The notes beneath the pieces were generated by a model that worked only from the letters and a program-made list of their open reading frames with translations, was not told the origin of the DNA and searched no databases. From assembly GCA_965116355.1 (NCBI GenBank), contig OZ220679.1, positions 1,798,001 to 1,862,000 of the forward strand: a DNA stretch of 64,000 nucleotides, written 5' to 3'. The position numbers were made by a program, and so were the translations under genes. The DNA is from UBA1127 sp965116355 (GTDB lineage Bacteria; Chloroflexota; Dehalococcoidia; Lucifugimonadales; UBA1127). The number at the start of each line of letters is the position of its first letter. The stretch's first letter is position 1. Shown here piece after piece: positions 17,513 through 25,700 of this stretch.

Positions 17513-17842
17513 GTGCCGTCTGATAACTATGATCTGATACGCGAGGCCATTCTAAACAAGCAGCAGGTAATTGCCACTTATGGGGGCCACCGCCGTGAAA
17601 TGTGCCCGCACGTTATCGGCACAAAGAATGGTAGGGAACAAGCTCTGTTCTACCAATTTGGCGGCACTAGTAGCAGTGGTGGCAGCATGACATCAGGTAG
17701 TGTCGAGAATTGGCGATGTATTCAAGTTGACGGCCTCAGTGACGTTATTGTGCAGGATGGAGAGTGGCATTCCTTTTCCCCACATACCAAACCACAAACT
17801 TGCGTCGATGAAATCGATGTCGAGGTATCAGACCAAGATTGA
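17513..17842 (+). CDS. short WYL-like domain protein
   Basis: This 109-aa protein (GTG start; GGAGAGGAGG ends about 9 bases upstream; an ATG at 17483 is an alternative) resembles an isolated WYL-type module. It has I-A-T-Y-G-G-H-R-R-E-M-C-P-H-V-I-G-T near residue 18, then L-F-Y-Q-F-G-G-T-S-S-S-G and W-R-C-I-Q-V-D-G-L. WYL domains bind ligands, often nucleic acid, and usually sit behind a helix-turn-helix that is missing here. Base composition is more A+T-rich than the flanks, and the gene lies between two copies of the DinB 3' end. Both facts suggest acquisition. The function is unknown. Confidence 0.55.
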   Translation: MPSDNYDLIREAILNKQQVIATYGGHRREMCPHVIGTKNGREQALFYQFGGTSSSGGSMTSGSVENWRCIQVDGLSDVIVQDGEWHSFSPHTKPQTCVDEIDVEVSDQD

Positions 17843-17880
17843 ACCTACAGCAACTGAAATCATTGCTATTGCCCTCTGAA

Positions 17881-17958
17881 TGTGCTCAGACACGACGAAG
17901 CACACGGGAAGATCGAGTACCTGCGGGGACTGACCACGAGGAAGGGGTGTTTGGGGCA
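17881..17958 (+). pseudogene. decayed duplicate of the DinB gene 3' end
   Basis: About 78 bases match 17377-17456 of the DinB-like gene (TGTGCTC, ACACGA, GATCGAGTACCTGCGGGG) but with two single-base deletions and several substitutions, so the frame is lost. It marks the far side of the WYL-like gene as an imperfect direct repeat. Confidence 0.7.
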
Positions 17959-18017
17959 TTGGGGTTTCCGTCAAATCAGCGAAGGCTGGTTGCAGAGGGT
18001 GCTGAAGAGGAAAAGCA

Positions 18018-18779
18018 ATGATCAGACCTGATGTTGTTGGCGTGGATGGCTGCAAGAGCGGATGGTTTGCCGTGAGGCTGCCAGGACGGGGCGAGCCTGA
18101 GGTTGCACGTTTCTCTACATTTGGCGAGCTTCTCGAATGCTATGCTGCGGCTGACCTTATCCTTGTTGACATCCCCATTGGACTGCCGGAGGGGCCGGGT
18201 GGGCGAGAGTGCGATGGGTTGGCGCGAAAGGCGATAGGCCCTAGAAGGTCTAGTGTATTCTCCACTCCAACTCGACAGACAACACAGCAAGTTACGAAAC
18301 ACCCAAGGGACTACGTTGCCGCCCGCAGTGCGGAATTTGAGGTTTCTGGGAGAACCCTTCTTAAGCAGGCATTTGAGATAGCTGGGAAAATAGCAGAAGT
18401 TGATGGGGTTGTGGGAGCACGACTAACAAGCTCTAAGCCAAGAATCCGAGAAATCCATCCAGAGTTGTGTTTTTGGGCACTAGGCAACAAGCAGACTTTG
18501 TCATTTCACAAGAGCCGTCCCTTAGGTTATATGGAGCGACTCAGTATCTTGTTCAACGTGGAAAATCGCACTGAGGATATCGTTGAAACTTCCTTTAGCA
18601 GCCATTGGCGTGACCTCATCTCCAAGAAGCTTATGGAAGACGATATCCTGGACGCCCTTGCCGCCGCCGTCACTGGCTATCACGGCTATGACGCCCTGAA
18701 GACCTTGCCGGAAGATCCGCCGTGTGACGCCAAAAAGCTGCCCATGGAGATGGTGTACTGGGTTCCCCCTGCCGTATAG
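18018..18779 (+). CDS. DUF429 domain protein (predicted RNase H-like nuclease)
   Basis: This 253-aa protein matches DUF429. It opens with V-V-G-V-D-G-C-K-S-G-W, an RNase H-like first strand with an acidic residue, then I-L-V-D-I-P-I-G-L-P (second acidic residue near 51), and later R-E-I-H-P-E-L-C-F-W and D-D-I-L-D-A-L-A-A-A-V-T-G. The family is predicted to be a nuclease from fold comparison; activity is not established. The gene is A+T-rich compared with its neighbours, like the WYL-like gene before it, suggesting a joint acquired segment from about 17470 to 18780. Confidence 0.8.
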   Translation: MIRPDVVGVDGCKSGWFAVRLPGRGEPEVARFSTFGELLECYAAADLILVDIPIGLPEGPGGRECDGLARKAIGPRRSSVFSTPTRQTTQQVTKHPRDYVAARSAEFEVSGRTLLKQAFEIAGKIAEVDGVVGARLTSSKPRIREIHPELCFWALGNKQTLSFHKSRPLGYMERLSILFNVENRTEDIVETSFSSHWRDLISKKLMEDDILDALAAAVTGYHGYDALKTLPEDPPCDAKKLPMEMVYWVPPAV

Positions 18780-18787
18780 TGGCGGGC

Positions 18788-18823
18788 ATTCCTGGATACC
18801 GGCTTTCGCCGGCAAAACGGGGG
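18788..18823. repeat. family C repeat
   Basis: CTGGATACCGGCTTTCGCCGG is followed by CAAAACGGGGG. It sits directly after the DUF429 stop. Confidence 0.6.
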
Positions 18824-18854
18824 GAGGGGGCGGAGCGGGGTCAGTGCCGCTCCG

Positions 18855-18889
18855 TTTGTCGGGGTTCCTGCCTCCGCAGGAACGACGAA
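18855..18889. repeat. family A repeat
   Basis: GTCGGG, then GTTCCTGCCTCCGCAGGAAC, then GACGA. It may also act as a hairpin after the DUF429 gene. Confidence 0.6.
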
Positions 18890-18898
18890 GAGGCGTAG

Positions 18899-18927
18899 TT
18901 TGCACTCGGGCGAAGTCCGGGTATCAT
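18899..18927 (+). promoter_or_regulatory. possible promoter for the alpha/beta hydrolase
   Basis: TTTGCA (18899-18904) and TATCAT (18922-18927) are 17 bases apart. The -10 matches five of six consensus positions. The start codon is 39 bases further on. Confidence 0.35.
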
Positions 18928-18965
18928 TGCGCTAGACCCAGGGGAGTACACACCGGGAGGAAGGT

Positions 18966-19778
18966 ATGACCACCGTCGCGAAGGTCTGGACGGAAAGCTA
19001 TCTGGAGATGAGCCACGGGAAGACGCGCTACTGGGAGGCCGGCTCGGGCTATCCCACGATCCTGCTGCACGGCGCGGGCTGGAACAGCGGCTGCGAGAAC
19101 TGGGCGCTGGCCATGGGCCCGCTGTCGGAGAAGCTGCACGTGTACGCCATCGACTGCCTGAACTGGGGGCTGGGCGACGTCTTCAACCAGGAGATGTCCT
19201 TCGCGTACCTGGTCGACCACGTGCGGGAGTTCATGGACCTGCAGGGCATCGAAAAGGCGAACTTCGTCGGGCACTCGATGGGCGGGTGGATCGTCACGCT
19301 GCTGGCGTACGAGAGCCCGGACCGCGTCAACAAGCTCGTGAACGTGGCGGGCGGCGGGACGCTGACGCGTCCGCTGCAGAACATGGTCGAGTTCAAGGTG
19401 CCGACGCCGGAGGCGATCCGCGAGCAGATGGCGCGGCGCTACCCGGAGGGCACGGTCGACCCGGAGGAGATGGCGCAGACGTTCATCAAGAAGATCGACC
19501 TGCCGGAGCACGGGGAGGCCTTCGCGAAGGTCATGAAGCACATGACCGACCCGATGACGCGGCCCCGGTACAACACCGTCCGTCGCATGAAGCACATCAA
19601 GGCGCCGACGCTGGTCATCTGGGGCAGGGACGACCAGACCAATGCCCTGGAGATGGGCGAGACGACGGCGGCCAACATCCCCGGCGCGAAGCTGGTGGTG
19701 CTGGAGTGCGGGCACGCGGTGCCGACGGAGATGGCGGACGAGTTCAACAAGCTGGTGCTGGACTTTTTCACGTCGTAA
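18966..19778 (+). CDS. alpha/beta hydrolase
   Basis: This 270-aa enzyme has the complete catalytic set: oxyanion H-G (L-L-H-G-A-G-W, about 34-40), nucleophile Ser104 in G-H-S-M-G-G, the acid in W-G-R-D-D-Q near residue 220, and His in E-C-G-H-A-V near 246. The fold and length resemble hydrolases that cleave C-C bonds of aromatic ring-fission products, but esterases look similar, so the substrate is open. GGGAGG ends before the ATG. Rieske and flavin monooxygenases in the window make an aromatic-catabolism role plausible. Confidence 0.85.
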   Translation: MTTVAKVWTESYLEMSHGKTRYWEAGSGYPTILLHGAGWNSGCENWALAMGPLSEKLHVYAIDCLNWGLGDVFNQEMSFAYLVDHVREFMDLQGIEKANFVGHSMGGWIVTLLAYESPDRVNKLVNVAGGGTLTRPLQNMVEFKVPTPEAIREQMARRYPEGTVDPEEMAQTFIKKIDLPEHGEAFAKVMKHMTDPMTRPRYNTVRRMKHIKAPTLVIWGRDDQTNALEMGETTAANIPGAKLVVLECGHAVPTEMADEFNKLVLDFFTS

Positions 19779-19792
19779 GTTTTCAACGCCCC

Positions 19793-20013
19793 CCGTTCGC
19801 CCTGAGAGACATCGAAGGGCAAGCGGTGGAGAGGGCAGGGCTCGTTTGTCGGGGTTCCTGCCTGCGCAGGAACGACGAGTTTGGGGCGCGGGGGCCCCCG
19901 CCTGTCGGGACGGGCGATTCACGAATCGCCCCTACAGTCCCCGTGGGGAATCGAGCCGAAAGTGTTGCGGAGACCGTTCGGCCTGAGGGAAGTCTGAGGG
20001 CGAACGGTCTCTG
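19793..20013. repeat. repeat cluster (families B, A, D, B)
   Basis: The 276-bp gap before the luciferase-like gene contains an inverted family B copy (19793-19819), family A (19845-19879), family D around GGGCGATTCACGAATCGCCC (19911-19935), and a long family B-derived palindrome with arms AGACCGTTCG and CGAACGGTCT (19970-20013). No gene is visible in the gap. Confidence 0.65.
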
Positions 20014-20054
20014 CCATCCTGCCCAACGGGGCAGAACAAGGGAGGTCACGCGCG

Positions 20055-21131
20055 ATGGACATCGGGTACTTCACCATGCCCATGCACCCGCCGGGGTCCA
20101 ATATCACCCAGACGCTGGAGGACGACCTGCAGCAGATCGTCGAGCTGGACCGGCTGGGCTACCGCGAGGCGTGGATTGGCGAGCATTTCACGACGGCGTG
20201 GGAGAACATCCCGGCGCCGGACCTGTTCATCGCGCAGGCACTGCCGCTGACAGAGAACATCGTCCTCGGCACGGGCGTGACGTGCATGCCCAACCACAAC
20301 CCGTTCGTGATCGCGCACCGGGTGGCGCAGCTGGACCACATGGCGAAGGGGCGCTTCCACTGGGGCGTCGGGTCGGGCGGGTTCCCGGGCGACTTCGACG
20401 TATTCGGCTTCGTGCCGGCGACGGGGGAGCACCGGGGCATGACGCGGGAGGCCGTCGACCTGGTGCTGCAGCTCTGGGACGACCCAACGCCGGGCCTGTA
20501 CGAGTCGAAATACTGGAAGTTCACAGTGCCGGAGCCGCAGGAGGACATCGCGCTGCGGTTCCACGTCAAGCCGTACCAGCTGCCGCACCCGCCCATCGGC
20601 ATGGCGGGCGTGTCGGAGAAATCGGACACGCTGACGCTGGCAGGGGCGCGGGGGTGGATCCCGATGAGCATCAACCTGGCGCACCAGCGCATCCTCAAGA
20701 CGCACTGGGACGCCGTCGAGACGGGGGCGGCCGAGACGGGCCGGGCGGCGGACCGCTCGACGTGGCGCGTGGCGCGCGAGGTGTACGTCGGCGAGACGAG
20801 CAAGAAGGCGCGGCAGGAGGCCATCGACGGGGTGCTGGGGCGCGACTTCACGCAGTACTTCCGGCGGCTGCTGCCGAAGCTGCGCGGGCTGAACGGGCTG
20901 AAGCCGGACCCCGACATGCCCGACAGCGAGATCGACGCGGAGTACATGTGCGACAACGTGTGGATCGTCGGGGGGCCGGACGAGGTGGCGGAGAAGCTGA
21001 GCGAGCTGAACGCGTACGTGGGCGGCTTCGGCGTGCTGCTGGTGATGGGGCACGAGTGGCAGCCGGAGGAGCAGTGGCGGGCGTCCATGGGGATGCTCGT
21101 GAACGAGGTGCTGCCGAAGGTGAACGGGTAG
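20055..21131 (+). CDS. luciferase-like (LLM class) flavin-dependent monooxygenase
   Basis: This 358-aa TIM-barrel protein belongs to the bacterial luciferase superfamily. Seen motifs are E-A-W-I-G-E-H-F near residue 36-43, I-V-L-G-T-G-V-T-C-M-P near 69, H-R-V-A-Q-L-D-H-M-A-K-G-R near 90, G-V-G-S-G-G-F-P-G-D near 107 and G-G-P-D-E-V-A near the C-terminus. It most resembles the limonene monooxygenase-like group, which uses reduced flavin and O2 to insert oxygen into organic substrates. No flavin reductase lies next to it. It is one of three LLM genes in the window. The substrate is unknown. Confidence 0.88.
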   Translation: MDIGYFTMPMHPPGSNITQTLEDDLQQIVELDRLGYREAWIGEHFTTAWENIPAPDLFIAQALPLTENIVLGTGVTCMPNHNPFVIAHRVAQLDHMAKGRFHWGVGSGGFPGDFDVFGFVPATGEHRGMTREAVDLVLQLWDDPTPGLYESKYWKFTVPEPQEDIALRFHVKPYQLPHPPIGMAGVSEKSDTLTLAGARGWIPMSINLAHQRILKTHWDAVETGAAETGRAADRSTWRVAREVYVGETSKKARQEAIDGVLGRDFTQYFRRLLPKLRGLNGLKPDPDMPDSEIDAEYMCDNVWIVGGPDEVAEKLSELNAYVGGFGVLLVMGHEWQPEEQWRASMGMLVNEVLPKVNG

Positions 21132-21158
21132 GGGCCGACTCGCCGGCAGGGGCTGGAA

Positions 21159-21494
21159 CTACCGGGGCTCCTCGAAGTGGAGCACGATGCCGCCGACCCG
21201 CCTCGCGACCACGTTGTACAGGATCGCGCCGACGGTCCCGGCAACGAGCCCTGCGGCGGCGAAGATCAGGGGCATGCCGATGAGCGCGCCAAAGGCCAGC
21301 ACGGTGCCCCACCCAAGACCGGGCGTCGACAGTGAGCCGGACTCGGCGGAGGCGACCCAGCCCAAGGTCACCAGGGCGTCGTAGAGGGCGCCTCCAAAGG
21401 CGTACAGTATCCCGGCGGCCAAGCCCGCAAGCCCCATGACGCCGGCGGCAAGCCGCGCAGAGGAAAGCACACTCACAGCGGTCAAAGCCTTCAT
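21159..21494 (-). CDS. small membrane protein (DUF3566-like)
   Basis: This 111-aa protein has a Gly/Ala-rich hydrophobic N-terminal stretch, a central loop (S-A-E-S-G-S-L-S-T), and two more hydrophobic segments, the last ending G-A-I-L-Y-N-V-V-A-R-R-V-G-G-I-V-L-H-F-E. That ending resembles DUF3566-type small membrane proteins, which have no clear biochemical role. The ATG at 21494 has AAGGAG upstream. It is convergent with the luciferase-like gene and divergent from the HpaB-like gene. Confidence 0.7.
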   Translation of the reverse strand: MKALTAVSVLSSARLAAGVMGLAGLAAGILYAFGGALYDALVTLGWVASAESGSLSTPGLGWGTVLAFGALIGMPLIFAAAGLVAGTVGAILYNVVARRVGGIVLHFEEPR

Positions 21495-21608
21495 TGCCAC
21501 ACTCCTTTGTCACGCCGCCTTACACCGTGTCATCCCCATTGTATCCGCCGGGCAGCTCCGGCGAAAACACCGGGCCTGCAGAAGGGTGAATTCGCGCACC
21601 TCTCTGCC

Positions 21609-21637
21609 GTGACAACACCTGCGCGTTGGCGTATGCT
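21609..21637 (+). promoter_or_regulatory. sigma-70-like promoter for the HpaB-like gene
   Basis: GTGACA (21609-21614) and TATGCT (21632-21637) are separated by 17 bases, with the start codon 38 bases downstream. They match five and four of six consensus positions. Confidence 0.45.
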
Positions 21638-21674
21638 TTCGGCACTCTGACCTGGGGGCGGCAAAGGAGATCGC

Positions 21675-23174
21675 ATGGTACTGGACACGCAACGGCCCGA
21701 AGGGGCAATGACCGGTGAGCGCTACATCAAGAGCCTGCAGGACGGACGGGAGGTCTTCCTGGACGGGAAGCAGGTTGCCGACGTCACGACGGAGCCGGCC
21801 TTCGCTCCCATGATCAAGGAGCTGGCCCGCATCTACGACCTGCAGCACACGGACGAGTACCGGGACCAGATGACCTACGAGTCGCCCGACTCGGGAAACC
21901 GCGTGAGCCTCTCGTGGATGATCCCGGAGTCGCTGGAGCAGACGCGGGCGAAGCGGCGCAACAGCGAAATCTGGAACGAGCAGCTCTGGGGGCAGCTTGG
22001 CAGGGGCCCGGACATCCTGGCGCCGTACATCCTGATGCTCTACAACCGCCGCGACGCGCTGGGGCAGGTCAAGAACCCCAACTGCGACTTCCGCGAGAAC
22101 ATCATCAACTACACGCACCTGTGCCGGGAGAACGACCTCTTCCTGACCCACGCACTGGGCGACCCGCAGGTGGACCGGAGCCTGCAGCCGCAGAACGAGC
22201 GGCGGACAGTGAAGGAAGAGGACCTGGCGCTGCACGTTGTGGAGGAGACCAAGGACGGCATCATCGTCACGGGCGGGAAACAGCTTTCGACGGCCGCCCA
22301 CATGACGAACGAGACGTACGTGTCGCTGTCGGCCACGTTCGCGCGGCGGGCGGACCCGAAGTTCTACATGGCGTTCTCGATCGCGAGCGGCACGCCGGGG
22401 TTGAAGACGCTGGTGCGGGAGCCCGTCGGAATGTGGCAGGGCACCTACGGCCACCCCTTCCTCGCGCTCGACGAGCAGGACGCGATGCTCTTCTTCGACA
22501 ACGTGCTGGTGCCGTGGGACCGGGTGTTCATGCTCTACGAGCCGCCGCCCACGGGCCTTGGGCCCGGCCTCGGTGGGGGGCTGAACCTGCTGGGCTGGTC
22601 GAACATGTGCCGGGTGCACTTCCGCATGAAGCTCATGACGGCCGTGACGACGATGATCGCGAAGGCCATCGGCGTGTACGACTTCCGCGAGGTGGGCGCC
22701 AAGCTGGGCGAGATGGTGTCCTACTGCGAGCTGTGGCGCTACGCCATGGCGGGCGTGGAGGAGACGACGTACATCAAGGACGGCGTGCAGCCCACGGGCA
22801 GCGCGGCGGCGCTGCAGAACTGGTTCGCGTTCACGTCGCAGCGGATGGTGCAGCTCATGCGCGAGGTCTGCGGCTCCGGCATCATCATGCAGCCCAGCGA
22901 GGCGGACCTGGCCAACCCGGAGATCCGCAAGTACCTGGACCTGTACATGCGCGGCAAGGACGTCGACGTGGAGTACAAGTCGCGGCTCTACCGCATCGCG
23001 CACGACCTGGCCGCCAGCTCCTTCGGCATGCGGCAGGACATCTACGAGTACTGGCACGCGGGCGACCCGACGCGCAACCGCGTGAACATGCTGCGGGGGT
23101 ACGACCAGAGCGACATGATCGAGCGCATCGAGGAGCTGATCTCGAAGCCGCTGCCGCACGGCGAGCAGCTCTAG
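21675..23174 (+). CDS. 4-hydroxyphenylacetate 3-monooxygenase (HpaB) family protein
   Basis: This 499-aa protein belongs to the FADH2-dependent HpaB/PvcC hydroxylase family with an acyl-CoA-dehydrogenase-like fold. It opens with G-E-R-Y-I-K-S-L-Q-D-G-R-E-V-F-L-D-G, the family N-terminus, and has N-Y-T-H-L-C-R-E-N-D-L-F-L-T-H near residue 140, G-G-K-Q-L-S-T-A-A near 199 and G-S-G-I-I-M-Q-P near the C-terminus. Members hydroxylate phenols or act as dehydratases (4-hydroxybutyryl-CoA type). The dehydratase Fe-S cysteine ligands are not evident, so a monooxygenase is favoured. No HpaC flavin reductase is seen here. A MetE-like gene follows after 8 bases, probably co-transcribed. Confidence 0.88.
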   Translation: MVLDTQRPEGAMTGERYIKSLQDGREVFLDGKQVADVTTEPAFAPMIKELARIYDLQHTDEYRDQMTYESPDSGNRVSLSWMIPESLEQTRAKRRNSEIWNEQLWGQLGRGPDILAPYILMLYNRRDALGQVKNPNCDFRENIINYTHLCRENDLFLTHALGDPQVDRSLQPQNERRTVKEEDLALHVVEETKDGIIVTGGKQLSTAAHMTNETYVSLSATFARRADPKFYMAFSIASGTPGLKTLVREPVGMWQGTYGHPFLALDEQDAMLFFDNVLVPWDRVFMLYEPPPTGLGPGLGGGLNLLGWSNMCRVHFRMKLMTAVTTMIAKAIGVYDFREVGAKLGEMVSYCELWRYAMAGVEETTYIKDGVQPTGSAAALQNWFAFTSQRMVQLMREVCGSGIIMQPSEADLANPEIRKYLDLYMRGKDVDVEYKSRLYRIAHDLAASSFGMRQDIYEYWHAGDPTRNRVNMLRGYDQSDMIERIEELISKPLPHGEQL

Positions 23175-23182
23175 GGGGCGAC

Positions 23183-24313
23183 ATGAAGCGCAGCGCCGAC
23201 CGCATCCTGACGACCCACACGGGCAGCCTTCCCCGGCCGATGGAGCTGGCGGAGATGCTGCTGAAGAAGGACGACGGGGAGGAGACGGACCCGGCGGCGC
23301 TGCGCTCGCTGGTAGAGGCGGCGGTGGCGGAGACGGTCCGCAAGCAGGTGGAGGCGGGCGTCGACGTCGTCAGCGACGGCGAGATGGGCAAGATCGGCTA
23401 CTCGACGTACGTCAAGGACCGGCTGACAGGCTTCGAGGGGGAGGCGACGGTCAACGTCCGCGGGGACTGGGCGGACTTTCCGAACGCATCGATCCCGCTC
23501 GCCGCGCGGGTGAAGCGGCCCGCGTGCAACGGCCCCGTCGCGTGGAAGGACCCCGACGCGGTGCAGGGCGACCTCTCGACCTTCCGGGCGGCGCTGGCGG
23601 AAACGCCGGCGGAGGACGCGTTCCTGACGGCGGCCTCTCCGGGCGTCATCGCGCACTTCCTCGGGAACGCGTACTACGCCTCTCGCGAGGAGTACCTGGC
23701 GACGCTGACCGACGTGATGAAGCAGGAGTACGAGGCGATCGCCGGGGCGGGCTTCGTGCTGCAGCTCGACTGCCCGGACCTGGCGATGAGCCGCCACATG
23801 CGCTTTACGGACCTGAGCACGGAGGAGTTTCTCAAGGTCATCGAGGGCAACGTCGAGGCGCTGAACCACGCCATCGGCAACATCCCGGCCGAGCAGGTGC
23901 GCCTGCACCTGTGCTGGGGCAACTACGAGGGCCCGCACCACCGCGACGTTCCGCTGCGCGACATCCTGCCGGTGGTGTTCAAGGCCAATGCGGGGGCCAT
24001 CTCCTTCGAGGGCGCGAACCCGCGCCACGCGCACGAGTGGGTGGTCTTCAAGGACGTGCATCTACCCGACGACAAGGTCGTCATCCCGGGTGTCATCGAC
24101 TCCACCACCAACTTCATCGAGCACCCGGAGCTGGTGGCGCAGCGCATCTGTGCGTACGCCGAGGTGGTGGGCAAGGAGCGGGTCATCGCGGGGTCGGACT
24201 GCGGCTTCGGCACCTTCGCCAGCACGACGCCCAACGTCCAGCCGGACATCACGTGGGCGAAGCTGGCCAGCCTCGCCGAGGGCGCGCGCATCGCCTCCGA
24301 GCAGCTCTGGTAG
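23183..24313 (+). CDS. MetE C-terminal-domain-like (cobalamin-independent methyltransferase family) protein
   Basis: This 376-aa single-domain protein resembles the catalytic half of cobalamin-independent methionine synthase. The zinc site is visible: H242-x-C244 in H-L-C-W-G-N-Y, E276 in S-F-E-G-A-N and C340 in S-D-C-G-F-G. The N-terminus T-T-H-T-G-S-L-P-R-P is characteristic of this group, which includes stand-alone thiol methyltransferases and epoxyalkane:CoM transferase-like enzymes. Without the N-terminal folate domain it is unlikely to be a standard methionine synthase. Position after the HpaB-like gene suggests a thiol- or methyl-transfer step in catabolism (inference). Confidence 0.8.
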   Translation: MKRSADRILTTHTGSLPRPMELAEMLLKKDDGEETDPAALRSLVEAAVAETVRKQVEAGVDVVSDGEMGKIGYSTYVKDRLTGFEGEATVNVRGDWADFPNASIPLAARVKRPACNGPVAWKDPDAVQGDLSTFRAALAETPAEDAFLTAASPGVIAHFLGNAYYASREEYLATLTDVMKQEYEAIAGAGFVLQLDCPDLAMSRHMRFTDLSTEEFLKVIEGNVEALNHAIGNIPAEQVRLHLCWGNYEGPHHRDVPLRDILPVVFKANAGAISFEGANPRHAHEWVVFKDVHLPDDKVVIPGVIDSTTNFIEHPELVAQRICAYAEVVGKERVIAGSDCGFGTFASTTPNVQPDITWAKLASLAEGARIASEQLW

Positions 24314-24321
24314 CTCGCCGC

Positions 24322-24525
24322 CGCCAGACGCTCGACCCGGTGAGGGCCGACGACCTGGCGCGGCGGATGGGCGACATCTTCTTCGACGAGTTCATCTCCA
24401 TCCCGCTCTTCTGGCTGCCGGCAGAAGCGGTCATCAACCCGGACGTGATCGCGGGCCACACGTGGCTGGGTTCCATCACGGGCACCTGGACGCACCTGGA
24501 GAACATCGAGGCCGTCAAGAAGTAG
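24322..24525 (+). pseudogene. remnant of a family-5 solute-binding protein (C-terminal 68 codons)
   Basis: Directly after the MetE-like stop, a different frame reads the C-terminal end of an SBP_bac_5 protein: M-G-D-I-F-F, P-L-F-W-L-P, I-N-P-D-V-I, then G-T-W-T-H-L-E-N-I-E-A-V-K-K and a stop. It aligns with the ends of the binding proteins at 1-1542 and 1628-3424. There is no start codon with a ribosome site and no upstream coding part. The rest of the gene was evidently lost by deletion, leaving the tail and its terminator. Confidence 0.85.
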
Positions 24526-24545
24526 CCGCTGAGTAGCGCGGAACC

Positions 24546-24584
24546 AGAGCCCCGCCCCGGCCAGTTCGGGGCGGGGCTCTTTGC
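24546..24584 (+). terminator. intrinsic terminator after the binding-protein remnant
   Basis: AGAGCCCCGCCCCG (24546-24559) pairs perfectly with CGGGGCGGGGCTCT (24567-24580), and TTGC follows. Confidence 0.7.
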
Positions 24585-24620
24585 GTCGGGACGACGGCCT
24601 CGGCGGCGGCGGTCGCTTCC

Positions 24621-24629
24621 TGCTATAGT
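24621..24629 (+). promoter_or_regulatory. extended -10 promoter element
   Basis: TGCTATAGT has TG one base before a five-of-six -10 box, 47 bases before the next start codon. No good -35 is seen, which is usual for extended -10 promoters. Confidence 0.4.
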
Positions 24630-24675
24630 GGCGCAGGCGCTTGAACGACCCTTTGCGGAAAGGCGGGCTTCCTCC

Positions 24676-25521
24676 ATGAAGATTGGCGTTTCTTCCTTCC
24701 TGACCGATTACTCCATCGACGTTGTCACGCTGGCGACGCGGGCGGAGGAGCTTGGCTTCGACTCGCTGTGGGTGCCGGAGCACGCCATCATCCCCGTGGA
24801 GCGGACGCAGAAGGCGCCGGGGGACAGCACGGACGGGGAGATGCCGAAGAAGTACTTCGACGTGGTGGACCCGTTCGTGACGCTGGCGGCGGCCGCGGCG
24901 GTGACGACGACGCTGAAGCTCGCGACGGGGGTGACGCTGCTGCCCGAGCGGAACCCGCTGCAGCTCGCCAAGGAGGTCGCGACGCTCGACGTGATCTCGG
25001 GCGGGCGGTACATCATGGGCATCGGCGCGGGGTGGATCAAGGAGGAGACAGAGATCATGGGCGGCAACTTCGAGCGTCGCTGGGCGCAGTGCCGGGAGTC
25101 CGTGATGGCCATGAAGCAGCTCTGGACGACGGTGTACAGCGAGTTCCACGGGGAGTTCTACGACTTCCCGCAGGTCGTCTCGTTCCCTCGGCCGGTGCAG
25201 CGGCCGCACCCTCCGGTCATCCTAGGCGGGTGGGCGCAGAACGTGTACAGGCGCGTCGTCGAGTACGGCGACGGGTGGCTGCCGCTGCGGGCGCGGCCGG
25301 AGTGGGTGGCGGAGGGGCGCAGGAAGCTCAACGAGCTCGCGGAGGCGGCGGGCCGCGACCCGGCGTCGCTGGAGGTGACGTGCTACCAGGTGCCGCCGGA
25401 CCCCGACCACGTCCGCGCGCTGGGAGAGGCGGGCGCGGACCGCGTCGTCATCCAGGTCGACACGGCTGGCCGCGAGGAGGCGCTGGCGCAGCTCGAGAGC
25501 CACGCGCGGGCGTTGCTGTAG
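24676..25521 (+). CDS. luciferase-like (LLM class) oxidoreductase, probably F420- or FMN-dependent
   Basis: This 281-aa protein is a short luciferase-superfamily enzyme. It has F-D-S-L-W-V-P-E-H near residue 29, L-A-T-G-V-T-L-L-P-E-R-N near 77, K-E-V-A-T-L-D near 95, R-Y-I-M-G-I-G-A-G-W near 106 and P-V-I-L-G-G-W near 181. The length and motif spacing fit the F420-dependent (TIGR03619-like) branch more than true luciferases, but the cofactor cannot be decided from sequence alone. A long in-frame extension upstream is not supported by a ribosome site. It ends in a repeat-filled gap opposite a convergent VOC gene. The substrate is unknown. Confidence 0.85.
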   Translation: MKIGVSSFLTDYSIDVVTLATRAEELGFDSLWVPEHAIIPVERTQKAPGDSTDGEMPKKYFDVVDPFVTLAAAAAVTTTLKLATGVTLLPERNPLQLAKEVATLDVISGGRYIMGIGAGWIKEETEIMGGNFERRWAQCRESVMAMKQLWTTVYSEFHGEFYDFPQVVSFPRPVQRPHPPVILGGWAQNVYRRVVEYGDGWLPLRARPEWVAEGRRKLNELAEAAGRDPASLEVTCYQVPPDPDHVRALGEAGADRVVIQVDTAGREEALAQLESHARALL

Positions 25522-25540
25522 GGGCGTCCGCCCACCTTCA

Positions 25541-25672
25541 CCCTTCGACAGGCTAAGGACGAACGGAGCGTGCGGGGCTCAGGGTGAACGGTGGGGGTTT
25601 GGGTTTGTGCCTTCACAGGCACGATGGATAGGCCCGGTTTGTCGGGGCCCCTGCCTGCGCAGGGGCGACGAG
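25541..25672. repeat. repeat cluster (families B and A)
   Basis: A family B copy (25541-25566), a second family B half (25576-25591), a family A variant (25597-25626; arms GTGCC and GGCAC), and a typical family A copy with arms GCCCCTGC and GCAGGGGC (25638-25672) follow one another. Confidence 0.6.
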
Positions 25673-25700
25673 TGGGGGACAGCCACAGCGGCCTCACAGA

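Noticed and set aside
17839..18021. Small open frame overlapping the gap before DUF429
   Set aside because: It runs through the decayed DinB duplicate in a shifted frame, so it is better explained as a remnant.
21914..24525. A long fused reading frame joining the HpaB-like, MetE-like and solute-binding tail sequences
   Set aside because: The pieces lie in different frames with separate stop codons and ribosome sites; they are neighbouring genes and a remnant, not one protein.
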